A stretch of DNA of 64,000 nucleotides from Lacinutrix jangbogonensis. Lineage in GTDB: Bacteria; Bacteroidota; Bacteroidia; Flavobacteriales; Flavobacteriaceae. Shown piece by piece: positions 25,898-34,162 of the stretch. Made by a program: the position numbers and the translations under genes. The stretch spans positions 62,001-126,000 of the forward strand of contig NZ_JSWF01000028.1 of assembly GCF_000797445.1 (NCBI RefSeq). The letters run 5' to 3'. Within the stretch, counting starts at the first letter, position 1; every line of letters starts with the position of its first letter. Under the pieces are notes generated by a model. That model was not told the origin of the DNA. It saw nothing but the letters and a program-made list of their open reading frames with translations, and did not search any database.

Positions 25898-26554
25898 ATG
25901 ATTACACTTACAGAAGAGAACTATATAAAGGCTATCTATCACCTTGGAAAACAAGGCGAAGAAACCGTTAATACTAATGCTATTGCAGATTCTTTAAAGA
26001 CTAAGGCGTCTTCTGTAACAGATATGCTAAAAAAATTATCCGAAAAGAAATATGCTCACTATATTAAATATCAAGGTGTAATTTTAACGGAAAATGGTAA
26101 GAAAATAGCAATTAGTATTATTAGAAAGCACAGGTTATGGGAAGTTTTCTTGGTTGAAAAATTAAATTTTACTTGGGATGAGGTCCATGAAGTTGCAGAA
26201 GACTTGGAGCATATTCAATCTGAAAAACTAATAAACGAACTGGATGCTTTTTTAGAACACCCAACTCATGACCCTCATGGAGATCCAATACCAGATAAAG
26301 ACGGTAATTTTAAGCAAATTGAAAAAATTCTATTGTCTCAGGCAGTCGTTAATAATAAATACCAATGTGTTGGTGTTAAAGATACTTCTTCCAGTTTTTT
26401 AAAGTATTTAGATGCAAATAAAATAGCTTTAGGTACCGAAGTTACAATTTTGCATAAAGAACCGTTCGATCAATCTATTAAAATTGAACTAAATAATAAT
26501 ACTATTACGGTGTCTCAAAATGTTGCAAAAAACTTGTTTTTAAAAACTGTTTAA
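25898..26554 (+). CDS. Metal-dependent transcriptional regulator, DtxR/MntR family
   Basis: 218 residues: winged helix-turn-helix (1-65: TEENYIKAIYHL, TKASSVTDMLKKLSEKK), dimerisation and metal domain (66-135: RKHRLWEVFLVE, then EDLEHIQSEKLI, HPTHDPHGDPIP) and a C-terminal FeoA/SH3-like domain (about 150-218). The His and Glu ligands of the primary site are in place. Expected to repress metal uptake when metal is bound. Divergent from the TonB receptor across a palindromic operator; the Mn/Zn ABC genes lie 2-6 kb beyond. The family is firm; manganese versus iron cannot be settled by eye. Confidence 0.93.
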   Translation: MITLTEENYIKAIYHLGKQGEETVNTNAIADSLKTKASSVTDMLKKLSEKKYAHYIKYQGVILTENGKKIAISIIRKHRLWEVFLVEKLNFTWDEVHEVAEDLEHIQSEKLINELDAFLEHPTHDPHGDPIPDKDGNFKQIEKILLSQAVVNNKYQCVGVKDTSSSFLKYLDANKIALGTEVTILHKEPFDQSIKIELNNNTITVSQNVAKNLFLKTV

Positions 26555-26556
26555 TT

Positions 26557-26979
26557 ATGAAATATATTCTGTCCATTTTAACTTTATTTGTTGTTATACA
26601 TGTTCCTGCTCAAGATTCTACGAAAGTTAAAGCTGAAACACCAAAAATTGTTTCTAAATTAATGTACGGAAAAACGATTACAGTTGAAGATTTAGAATTC
26701 AAATTTGTCTCTGTAGAAAGCGATTCGCGTTGCCCAAAAGGAGTGCAATGTGTTTGGGCTGGAGAAGCTATTGTTTTAATAGATGTTTTTAAAGATGGAA
26801 AGAAGGTAGAGCGAAAGCGAATTTCATTTTCTCCAACAGCACAACTACAAAACTCACTTGGTAATTTATATGCTTCAGAAGCACTTAATATTTCAGGATT
26901 TAATATTGCTCCTTATCCAGAGTATAAAAACAAAATTAAGGCTGAAGATTATTATATTTTGTTAGATGTTAGAAATTAG
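26557..26979 (+). CDS. Secreted protein with DSRCPKGVQCVWAGEA motif, unknown function
   Basis: 140 residues with a signal peptide (about 1-18, ending VPAQ). The DSRCPKGVQCVWAG block (two Cys about six residues apart) followed by a beta-strand is a recurring Bacteroidetes motif of unknown biochemical role. It begins two bases after the metal regulator's stop, so it is co-transcribed. A periplasmic metal- or stress-related job is possible but only from context. Confidence 0.75.
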   Translation: MKYILSILTLFVVIHVPAQDSTKVKAETPKIVSKLMYGKTITVEDLEFKFVSVESDSRCPKGVQCVWAGEAIVLIDVFKDGKKVERKRISFSPTAQLQNSLGNLYASEALNISGFNIAPYPEYKNKIKAEDYYILLDVRN

Positions 26980-27038
26980 TTTAAATTTATTTGGTTATTT
27001 GGTTATTTCTTTATTCTTGAATTTAAATTTTAATAATT

Positions 27039-27314
27039 ATGAAAAAAGTAATTTTATTTTTAGCGGTTGTATAATTTACAACTAGTAGTTTCTCTACAAA
27101 TGAAACAAGTAAAGAGTTAAATATTAGCGACGTTCAAAGATTTAATTGTGTATTAACATTGAATGTTACACACACTAATACAATGACTGGAGAAGCTTAT
27201 ACAACAACCCAAACAGTGCAGTTAGGCAAAGTAAACTCTTACAGTGAATGTCAAGGTCTAGCTAGTAATTATGTGAATTTTTTAAATCAAGTAATGGATA
27301 TTTTTAACCCATAA
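27039..27314 (+). pseudogene. Small secreted protein interrupted by an in-frame TAA
   Basis: ATG 27039 starts a signal peptide (MKKVILFLAVV), then TAA at 27072-27074. Without any frame change it continues as FTTSSFSTNETSKELN to a final TAA at 27312, about 91 codons. Later residues (FNCVLTLNVTHTNTM, SYSECQGLASNYVNFL) contain two Cys and look like a compact extracytoplasmic domain. A single substitution would restore it. Eight bases upstream of the GLPGLI gene, so probably part of that operon. Confidence 0.6.
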
Positions 27315-27321
27315 TTTATTT

Positions 27322-28113
27322 ATGATTAAAAGAAGTTTGTTTTTTTTATTTTTTATTAATTTTTGTTTTGCACAAAGCCAGAGTAAAGAAAAAGTTAGTG
27401 TAACCTATTTGTTTCAAAACAACTCTGTTGCCAACAAAGTATTTGAGTTTGATGCTAGTTTTATAGCAGATAATACATCCTCAATTTATATAGTACTTTC
27501 TAATACTAAAAGCAAAATTGATGAAAACGCTAAAATATCTGAAGATGATGATGCAATTGTTGAAAAAACAATAGATATTTCTGATGGAACTAATGTTTTT
27601 GTGTATACTAATTTATTGACAAAAGACATTAAGCATAGATCTAGTATTGGTAATAAGAGTTATAAAATTTCTGAAAAAATCTCAAACTTTGATTGGGAAC
27701 TAATTGAGGAGGAAAAAACGATTGGTAATATTGTTTGCTATAAAGCAAAAACTACTTATAGAGGTAGAGACTATATTGCTTGGTATGCACCATCCATACA
27801 ATTAATGTTTGGGCCTTGGAAATTTTCTGGATTACCAGGATTGATTTTAGAAATTTATGATACACAAAAAACATTTTTATGGACAGCAAAGAGTATAAAG
27901 TATCCATACAAAGGTTCTCAAGAATTAAAAGAACCAGAAAGTAGTAATTTAATGAATATTACGTTAAAGGAGTTCATATCTAAAAGTAATAAGTCTAGAG
28001 AGAAGTTTTTTAAAATTAAAAAATCTAAAATGCCAAGAGGACATAAAATTTTAAAATCTGAGACCACTAGATCTGGTATTGAACTGAAATATGAATGGGA
28101 AACAGATAAATAA
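27322..28113 (+). CDS. GLPGLI family protein
   Basis: 263 residues with a signal peptide (about 1-18). The name-giving motif is present in GPWKFSGLPGLILEIYD (about residues 171-187), preceded by the usual AWYAP segment. Function of the family is unknown; members are encoded next to TonB-receptor-like outer-membrane proteins in Bacteroidetes. Exactly that follows here: the next gene starts 23 bases before this one ends. Confidence 0.93.
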   Translation: MIKRSLFFLFFINFCFAQSQSKEKVSVTYLFQNNSVANKVFEFDASFIADNTSSIYIVLSNTKSKIDENAKISEDDDAIVEKTIDISDGTNVFVYTNLLTKDIKHRSSIGNKSYKISEKISNFDWELIEEEKTIGNIVCYKAKTTYRGRDYIAWYAPSIQLMFGPWKFSGLPGLILEIYDTQKTFLWTAKSIKYPYKGSQELKEPESSNLMNITLKEFISKSNKSREKFFKIKKSKMPRGHKILKSETTRSGIELKYEWETDK

Positions 28114-30790
28114 ATATTTAAATAGTAAACTTAATAAAAAATATTGCCTGCTGCTTTTTATAGTAGCAGGCAATTTTTTATATGGACAAAACACAATTTT
28201 TGGAAAAGTCCAAGACAGTTTAAATAATCCCATCCTATTTGCAAATGTTATTGTTAAAACGTCTAATACTAAAAAAATTATTAATTATACAGCAACAGAT
28301 GAAAAAGGTCATTATAAATTAAATAATCTAAAATCAGGAAATTATTTAGTAAGCTACAGTAGTCTATCTTATGAAACAAAAAACATTACAGTAATTATTG
28401 CTAAAGAAAGTTTAGAAAGAAATGTTGTACTTAATAATACAACTATGAAATTAGATGAAATTAATATTAAAACAGAGCGGGCAATTGTTAAAAAAGAGGA
28501 CACTACAATTTTTAATGTGGGATCGTTTATCAAAGGAAACGAAACTGTTGTAGAAGATGTTTTAAATAATTTACCCGGAATAAATGTCGATGAAAATGGA
28601 ACCATTAAAATCGGGAATAAAGAAATCGAAAAAGTTATGGTAGAAGGCGACGATTTTTTTAAAAAAGGATATAAAACTTTAACTAAAAATTTAGATGCTA
28701 TGGTAATAGATAAAGTTGAAGTTTACGATAATTACTCTAATAACAAACTCTTAAAAGGTATAGAGAACAGCGAAAAAGTTGCAATAAATTTAATCTTAAA
28801 AAAAGACAGAAAATTAGATTGGTTTGGAAATGTAGATGTAAATTATGGGTTATTTAGTGCTAATCGCTATAAGTTTAAATCTAATATTATGCGCTTTGGA
28901 AATAATGTTAAACATTATTTTTTAACAAGTTTAAATAATATTGGAGAAGCTAATGGAGATAACTCAACTTATTATATTGGAGCAAATTTAAATAATGAAA
29001 TTGGTGCTTTAGGAGACAATATTGAAGCAGCCTCTATAATAGACTTAAATAATTTTAACTTATTTATTAATGAAGAAAGATATAAGTTCAATAATGAAGA
29101 GCTGGTTTCACTTAATTCCATATTAAACATAGGAGAAAAAGAAAAATTACGTATAAATAGTAAACTAAATTTAGATAAAAATATTTATTCGCAAAACTCT
29201 AATGAAACCTTTTTTTTAGAAGATGGCTTTTTCAAAAATTCAGAATCAAACATTTTAGATAAAAAAATTAATAATTTAGATATATCATTTAATTATAAAT
29301 ATGATATTTCTAAAACAAAATTGTTTGAAATAGACTCAAAAATAGTAAGTAATACTTACAATATAGATAACCATTTGATTTTTAATAATAAATCGATTGA
29401 TGAACAACTAAAAAATAATACAAAACGAATTGACAATAAATTTGTTTATACCAATAAGTCAAGTAACAATAGTGTTATTGCTTTAACATTAAGACAAATA
29501 AGTGAAAAAAAACCACAAAGATATTTTGTTAATAATTACCAGTATGAAGACTTATTTAATAATGAAGATATAATTTCTGTAAATCAAAATAGTGAAAACA
29601 AGTTGCATTATTATGGGTTTGAAGCTCATTATTTAAATAAAAAAAGGAAAAATTTATTGCAAATCACAAGTGGTGTTACTTATAAAAAAAGCAACTTGAA
29701 TTCTAATTTTATATTAAATAGTTTGGAAAACAATTTAATTGATAATTTTCCAAATTATACCAATAATGGAATTTTTAAAGAGGTTGATTATTATATTAAA
29801 TTAAAATATCTATTAAATTTTAATAATATAACCATAAGTTCTAGTTTAAATTCTCATTATTTGTTTAACAAATATGTTGAAGATTCAGCTGTTTCAAAGA
29901 ATAATATTGTGATTATTAACCCAAAATTTAGTTTAATTTATAAGATAAATAAACAAAACATTTTATTTTTATCCTATGGGAAAAATATCTCAAACTTAAA
30001 ACACGAAAATATATTTAACAATTATATTTTATCAGATTTTAGAACTTTTAATAGAGGTGTAGGTGAAATAAACCAAATTAAATCGAGCAATCTTTCTATA
30101 AGATACCAGTTAGGTAGTTGGTCCGATAGTTTTACGACTTCTGTAAATTTTAGTTATTTAAAAAGTCATGACTTTTTATCATCAAAAAGCTTAATTACAC
30201 CTAATTACTCTCAAATAGATAGATTTATTGCCAAAAACGGAGATTTTTATAATGCAGATTTAAAAATTGATAAATTCTTTGAATTTATATCAAGTAATAT
30301 TAAAATAAAATTTAAGTATTCTAAAATGAACTACAATAATATTCTGAATAATGGAGAATTAAGAAATATTGAAAATAATATTTACCAATATGGTTTTGAA
30401 TTCAAATCGATTTTTGATGGTGTTTTTAATTATCATATAGGTACAAAATGGCAAAGCAGTAATATTAAAATTTCAAATTCTTTTTTCTTTAATTCAAATA
30501 ATTTATTATTCTTGGATTTAAATTTAAATTTTAATAAAAACCTTAATGTAAGTATAGTAGGAGAAAGATATACTTTTGGTAATTTAGAAAAGGACGGTGT
30601 TTATAATTTTTTAGATTTAGATTTTAAGTATAGTTTACCCAAAAAGAATATTACTTTTACACTTTCCGGTAAAAATTTATTCGATAATAAAACTTTTAAT
30701 CAGTATTTCATATCGGATAATAGTGAGTCGATAGATAGCTACAAATTATTACCAAGGTTTGTTTTATTAGGTGCTAATTTTAGATTTTAA
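28091..30790 (+). CDS. CarboxypepD_reg / TonB-receptor-like outer-membrane beta-barrel protein
   Basis: 899 residues. Signal sequence about 14-33, CarboxypepD_reg-like domain about 35-115 (GKVQDSLNNPILFANVIV), plug-like region about 130-230 (VEDVLNNLPGINVDENGTI, GNKEIEKVMVEGDDFF), then a long Asn-rich beta-barrel ending VLLGANFRF. It lacks an obvious TonB box. Start at 28091 overlaps the GLPGLI gene by 23 bases, implying coupling. Base composition is even more AT-rich than most neighbours, with many Asn and Ile codons. The substrate is unknown. Confidence 0.88.
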   Translation: MNGKQINKYLNSKLNKKYCLLLFIVAGNFLYGQNTIFGKVQDSLNNPILFANVIVKTSNTKKIINYTATDEKGHYKLNNLKSGNYLVSYSSLSYETKNITVIIAKESLERNVVLNNTTMKLDEINIKTERAIVKKEDTTIFNVGSFIKGNETVVEDVLNNLPGINVDENGTIKIGNKEIEKVMVEGDDFFKKGYKTLTKNLDAMVIDKVEVYDNYSNNKLLKGIENSEKVAINLILKKDRKLDWFGNVDVNYGLFSANRYKFKSNIMRFGNNVKHYFLTSLNNIGEANGDNSTYYIGANLNNEIGALGDNIEAASIIDLNNFNLFINEERYKFNNEELVSLNSILNIGEKEKLRINSKLNLDKNIYSQNSNETFFLEDGFFKNSESNILDKKINNLDISFNYKYDISKTKLFEIDSKIVSNTYNIDNHLIFNNKSIDEQLKNNTKRIDNKFVYTNKSSNNSVIALTLRQISEKKPQRYFVNNYQYEDLFNNEDIISVNQNSENKLHYYGFEAHYLNKKRKNLLQITSGVTYKKSNLNSNFILNSLENNLIDNFPNYTNNGIFKEVDYYIKLKYLLNFNNITISSSLNSHYLFNKYVEDSAVSKNNIVIINPKFSLIYKINKQNILFLSYGKNISNLKHENIFNNYILSDFRTFNRGVGEINQIKSSNLSIRYQLGSWSDSFTTSVNFSYLKSHDFLSSKSLITPNYSQIDRFIAKNGDFYNADLKIDKFFEFISSNIKIKFKYSKMNYNNILNNGELRNIENNIYQYGFEFKSIFDGVFNYHIGTKWQSSNIKISNSFFFNSNNLLFLDLNLNFNKNLNVSIVGERYTFGNLEKDGVYNFLDLDFKYSLPKKNITFTLSGKNLFDNKTFNQYFISDNSESIDSYKLLPRFVLLGANFRF

Positions 30791-30918
30791 TGACAACCAC
30801 AATCATCTTCACCACACGCCTTTTTCAATTTTTTTTTCAAAAAAAACTTCTTCATCAAAAACACAATAGCTAAGCCTAAAATTACAAAAACGATTATATT
30901 TTGAAGTATTGTATTCAT
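30787..30918 (-). CDS. FeoB-associated Cys-rich membrane protein
   Basis: 43 residues: one membrane helix (about 6-22), a strongly basic stretch (MKKFFLKKKLKKA) and a C-terminal Cys/His tail (CGEDDCGCH). This is the layout of FeoB-associated Cys-rich proteins. Its ATG follows the feoB stop directly (TAAATG), and its stop overlaps by two bases the stop of the convergent outer-membrane gene. It contains a run of nine A residues read in normal frame. Probably helps the Feo ferrous-iron importer. Confidence 0.85.
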   Translation of the reverse strand: MNTILQNIIVFVILGLAIVFLMKKFFLKKKLKKACGEDDCGCH

Positions 30919-33021
30919 TTATTTCAAAAATTGATAAGCTATTAAAGCTACAATATACGCAATTGCTGTCATAATTGTAAATTGATACACTGGCCATTTC
31001 CAGCTATTGGTTTCTTTTTTCACAATCGCTAAAGTACTCATGCATTGCATAGCAAAGGCATAGAATAGTAATAATGAAATTCCAGAAGCAAAATTAAATA
31101 ATGGACCACCTAGAATTGGGTTTACTTCGCTTGCCATTCGGTTTTTTATGGTTTCTTCGTCATCACTTTCAACACTGTAAATTGTTGCTAATGTGCCTAC
31201 AAAAACTTCTCGAGCTGCAAAAGAACTTATTAATGCTATACCTATTTTCCAATCGTAACCTAATGGTCTTATAGCAGGTTCTATAGCTCTTCCTGTAATA
31301 CCAATAAAAGAATGTTCTAGTTTGTGCGAATCTATTTTACGTTGTAGTTCGTCGGCGCTTAAATTATCTTGTGCGTACTGTTCCGTCATTATACTTTCGG
31401 CATTATTAAATTGTTCTCCTGGACCATAAGACGCCAATACCCAAAGTACAATTGAAATAGCTAATATTATTTTACCAGCACCAAAAATAAAGGCCTTTGT
31501 TTTCTCTAAAACAGTAAGCGCAACATTTTTTAAAAGTGGTACTTTGTAATTTGGCATTTCGACAACAAAAAAGGATTTACTTTTAATTTTTAGAATCTTA
31601 TTTAAGATCCATGCAGAACCAACTGCTGCGCCAAAGCCAATAAGATAAAGTAGCATTAACGTTAATGCTTGATAGCTTAAACCTAATATTCTACCTTCTG
31701 GAATAACTAATGAAATAATAATTAGATATACAGGTAAGCGCGCAGAACAGGTTGTAAAAGGTGTGACCAAAATGGTAATTAAACGCTCTTTCCAACTTTC
31801 TATATTTCGGGTTGCCATAATAGCTGGAATAGCACAAGCAGTTCCAGAAATTAAAGGCACAATACTCTTACCACTTAAACCAAAACGACGCATAACTCTG
31901 TCCATTAAAAACACCACACGACTCATGTAGCCACTTTCTTCAAGGATTGCAATAAACAAGAATAAGAAAGCAATTTGTGGTATAAAAATGACGATGCCTC
32001 CTAATCCTGAAATAATACCTTCTGCAACTAAATCTGTTACTTTTCCACCACCAGGAAACGTCGCTTTTACCCAATTGCTTAAAGAGGCAAATGAAGAATC
32101 TATCCAATCCATTGGCACACTAGACCAATCGTAAATGGCTTGAAAAATGGTTAGAAGAATGAGGAAGAAAATAACATAACCCCAAACTTTATGTGTAAGA
32201 ACACGATCTAGTTTAGCACGAACATCGCTCGCTTGAGAGGCGTCTATGGTTTGCCCTTTTTTAAGAACATTGTTTATAAACTGATACCGTTTTATGGTTT
32301 CTTTTTGCTGAAGTCTTTTTAGATCGCCTTTAGATTTTGTTTTAAAACTTGCAATAGCATCAATTTCTTTTCTGTTTGTTTTACCAAAGTTTACGTCTTG
32401 AGTAATAACCAACCATAATTTATACAATAACTGATTTGGAAAGGCTTTTTGTAACCGGTCAAAGTATTCAATATCAATTTCTGATGCGCTTAAACACGGC
32501 TTTACAGATAATTCTTTATAATTGGTAATCTGTTGTTTTAAGTTATCTATTCCTTCATTTTTACGGGTACTAATAACAGCTATTTTAGTTTCTAATTGCT
32601 GCTCTAAATATTCAATATCCAGCGTAATCCCTTTTCTGCGCATTCTATCTGCCATGTTTACAACCAGTAAACAAGGGATTTCAAGATCTTTAATTTGCGT
32701 AAAAAGTAAGAGGTTTCGTTTTAGGTTTTCAACATCACTAACGACAACAGCAACATCTGGGAAATCTTTATCGTTTCGGTTTAAAAGTAATTCTATAACG
32801 ACACTTTCATCTAGAGAGGATGCATTTAGACTATATGTTCCGGGTAAATCTATAATATGCGCTTTAACACCTCGAGGCAATTTGCAGATGCCTTCTTTTT
32901 TCTCGACCGTAATACCGGGATAATTACCAACTTGTTGGTTTAAACCTGTTAAAGCATTAAAAACAGAAGTTTTTCCAGTATTAGGATTTCCAATTAGGGC
33001 AACATTTATTTGCTTACTCAT
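30919..33021 (-). CDS. feoB: Ferrous iron transporter FeoB
   Basis: 700 residues. N-terminal G domain with GNPNTGKT (11-18), DLPGTYS, and NMAD nucleotide-specificity motif; then a GDI-like helical spacer, and a membrane domain from about 275 with two Gate motifs, including the cysteine segment TPFTTCSARLPVY. It takes up Fe(II) across the inner membrane driven by GTP binding. Overlaps feoA by eight bases and is followed at once by the Cys-rich small protein: complete feoA-feoB-small protein operon. Confidence 0.97.
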   Translation of the reverse strand: MSKQINVALIGNPNTGKTSVFNALTGLNQQVGNYPGITVEKKEGICKLPRGVKAHIIDLPGTYSLNASSLDESVVIELLLNRNDKDFPDVAVVVSDVENLKRNLLLFTQIKDLEIPCLLVVNMADRMRRKGITLDIEYLEQQLETKIAVISTRKNEGIDNLKQQITNYKELSVKPCLSASEIDIEYFDRLQKAFPNQLLYKLWLVITQDVNFGKTNRKEIDAIASFKTKSKGDLKRLQQKETIKRYQFINNVLKKGQTIDASQASDVRAKLDRVLTHKVWGYVIFFLILLTIFQAIYDWSSVPMDWIDSSFASLSNWVKATFPGGGKVTDLVAEGIISGLGGIVIFIPQIAFLFLFIAILEESGYMSRVVFLMDRVMRRFGLSGKSIVPLISGTACAIPAIMATRNIESWKERLITILVTPFTTCSARLPVYLIIISLVIPEGRILGLSYQALTLMLLYLIGFGAAVGSAWILNKILKIKSKSFFVVEMPNYKVPLLKNVALTVLEKTKAFIFGAGKIILAISIVLWVLASYGPGEQFNNAESIMTEQYAQDNLSADELQRKIDSHKLEHSFIGITGRAIEPAIRPLGYDWKIGIALISSFAAREVFVGTLATIYSVESDDEETIKNRMASEVNPILGGPLFNFASGISLLLFYAFAMQCMSTLAIVKKETNSWKWPVYQFTIMTAIAYIVALIAYQFLK

Positions 33022-33247
33022 CTATTTTTTCGATTAAAATATGAATAGCTGTTTCTTTTCTAATCGCTAAATGGCTACCATTAATATTTAGATATAATGG
33101 ATCTGAAAACGGAGCAACTTGCACCAGTTCTACAAAATTACCAGGAAGGCAACCCATTTCAAGGAGTTTTAAAGGGATCAATTCTGAAGAAACATCAGTA
33201 ATTATTCCTTTTTCGCCACGTTTTAAATGTGCTATTGTGTGCTTCAA
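33014..33247 (-). CDS. feoA: Ferrous iron transport protein FeoA
   Basis: 77 residues, an SH3-like FeoA domain (LKLLEMGCLPGNFVELV, DPLYLNINGSHLAIRKETA). It supports FeoB activity. No ATG is available; TTG at 33247 fits the domain start and an in-frame stop lies just upstream. A degenerate copy of the MntR/DtxR-type box precedes it at 33253-33269. Confidence 0.93.
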   Translation of the reverse strand: MKHTIAHLKRGEKGIITDVSSELIPLKLLEMGCLPGNFVELVQVAPFSDPLYLNINGSHLAIRKETAIHILIEKIDE

Positions 33248-33252
33248 GCTTA

Positions 33253-33269
33253 TTTAGATTGATTTTAAA
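33253..33269. promoter_or_regulatory. Degenerate MntR/DtxR-like box upstream of feoA
   Basis: TTTAGATTGATTTTAAA. The left half-site TTTAGATT is identical to that of the perfect operator at 25827-25852; the right half differs at two positions and carries one extra base in the spacer. It lies six bases upstream of the feoA start, suitable for metal-dependent repression of iron uptake. Suggestive only. Confidence 0.35.
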
Positions 33270-33323
33270 GAAGCAAAAGTAAGAGAAAAAACTTAAGCTA
33301 AAAAATTGTAATTGAATAAAGGT

Positions 33324-33995
33324 CTATTTCTCCATACGTTTTAATTTTTTGATGTCTTTTAATAATTGAGAAATAGCTTCAGGATCTGTACCATCGTAAG
33401 TACCACGAATTCTTTGCTTTTTATCTATTAGGATGAAGTTCTCTGTATGAATCATGTCGAATTGGTCTCCATTTCCATCTGTCAAAACTGCAAAATAACT
33501 TTTCCTAGTCAATTCGTAAATATGCTTTTTATCTCCAGTTACTAAATTCCATTTCGTATCGTTTACACCCTTAAGTTTAGCATATTTTTTAAGTTGGGGC
33601 ACACTATCAATAACTGGAGTTACAGAATGTGAGAGCAACATGACATCTTTATCGTTTATAAATTCTTTTTGTATGTCGTACATATGATCTGTCATTATTG
33701 GACAAATTGTTTGGCAAGTCGTAAAAAAGAAATCGGCTACATAGATTTTATCTTTGTAATCGTCTTGTGTGATGGTTTTTCCATTTTGATTAATAAGACT
33801 AAAATCGGCTATTCTATGGTATTTTTTCACATGCTGAATAGTGCTGTCTACTAATTTAGGTTCGAAGTTGGCAGGTTGGTAGATAGGTAAGGGTTTTTCA
33901 ACATTTAAAACGTTATAAATTATTGAAATAATAAGTGCTGAAAGGATAAAAAAGCCAATAGCAAATTTTTTGTAGTCTTTAAAAAAAGAAAGCAT
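33324..33995 (-). CDS. SCO1/SenC family copper-binding protein
   Basis: 223 residues with an N-terminal membrane anchor (about 11-29) and a thioredoxin-like periplasmic domain. TTCQTICPIM gives the CxxxC pair (Cys94, Cys98) and DMIHTENF the third ligand His183, the complete copper site of SCO proteins. It delivers or senses copper for cytochrome oxidase assembly. It lies alone between feoA and rseP; oxidase genes are not in the window. Confidence 0.93.
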   Translation of the reverse strand: MLSFFKDYKKFAIGFFILSALIISIIYNVLNVEKPLPIYQPANFEPKLVDSTIQHVKKYHRIADFSLINQNGKTITQDDYKDKIYVADFFFTTCQTICPIMTDHMYDIQKEFINDKDVMLLSHSVTPVIDSVPQLKKYAKLKGVNDTKWNLVTGDKKHIYELTRKSYFAVLTDGNGDQFDMIHTENFILIDKKQRIRGTYDGTDPEAISQLLKDIKKLKRMEK

Positions 33996-34125
33996 AAACT
34001 AAATTTGAATTTTTCTTTTACAAAAATACGATGCAAACACTTGTTAAACCATTTTTGCAGCTCATAAATTGCTGTTAAATAGCAAAGCATTACAATAATA
34101 GCTTTTTAAACTAAGTCTAAATACT

Positions 34126-34133
34126 TACTTTTG
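34126..34133 (+). promoter_or_regulatory. -7 element upstream of rseP
   Basis: TACTTTTG fits TAnnTTTG and is 29 bases before the rseP ATG. No clear TTTG occurs at the right distance upstream, so this is a partial match. Confidence 0.35.
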
Positions 34134-34162
34134 GGCGTTATAAAAATGAATAGATAAATTAC

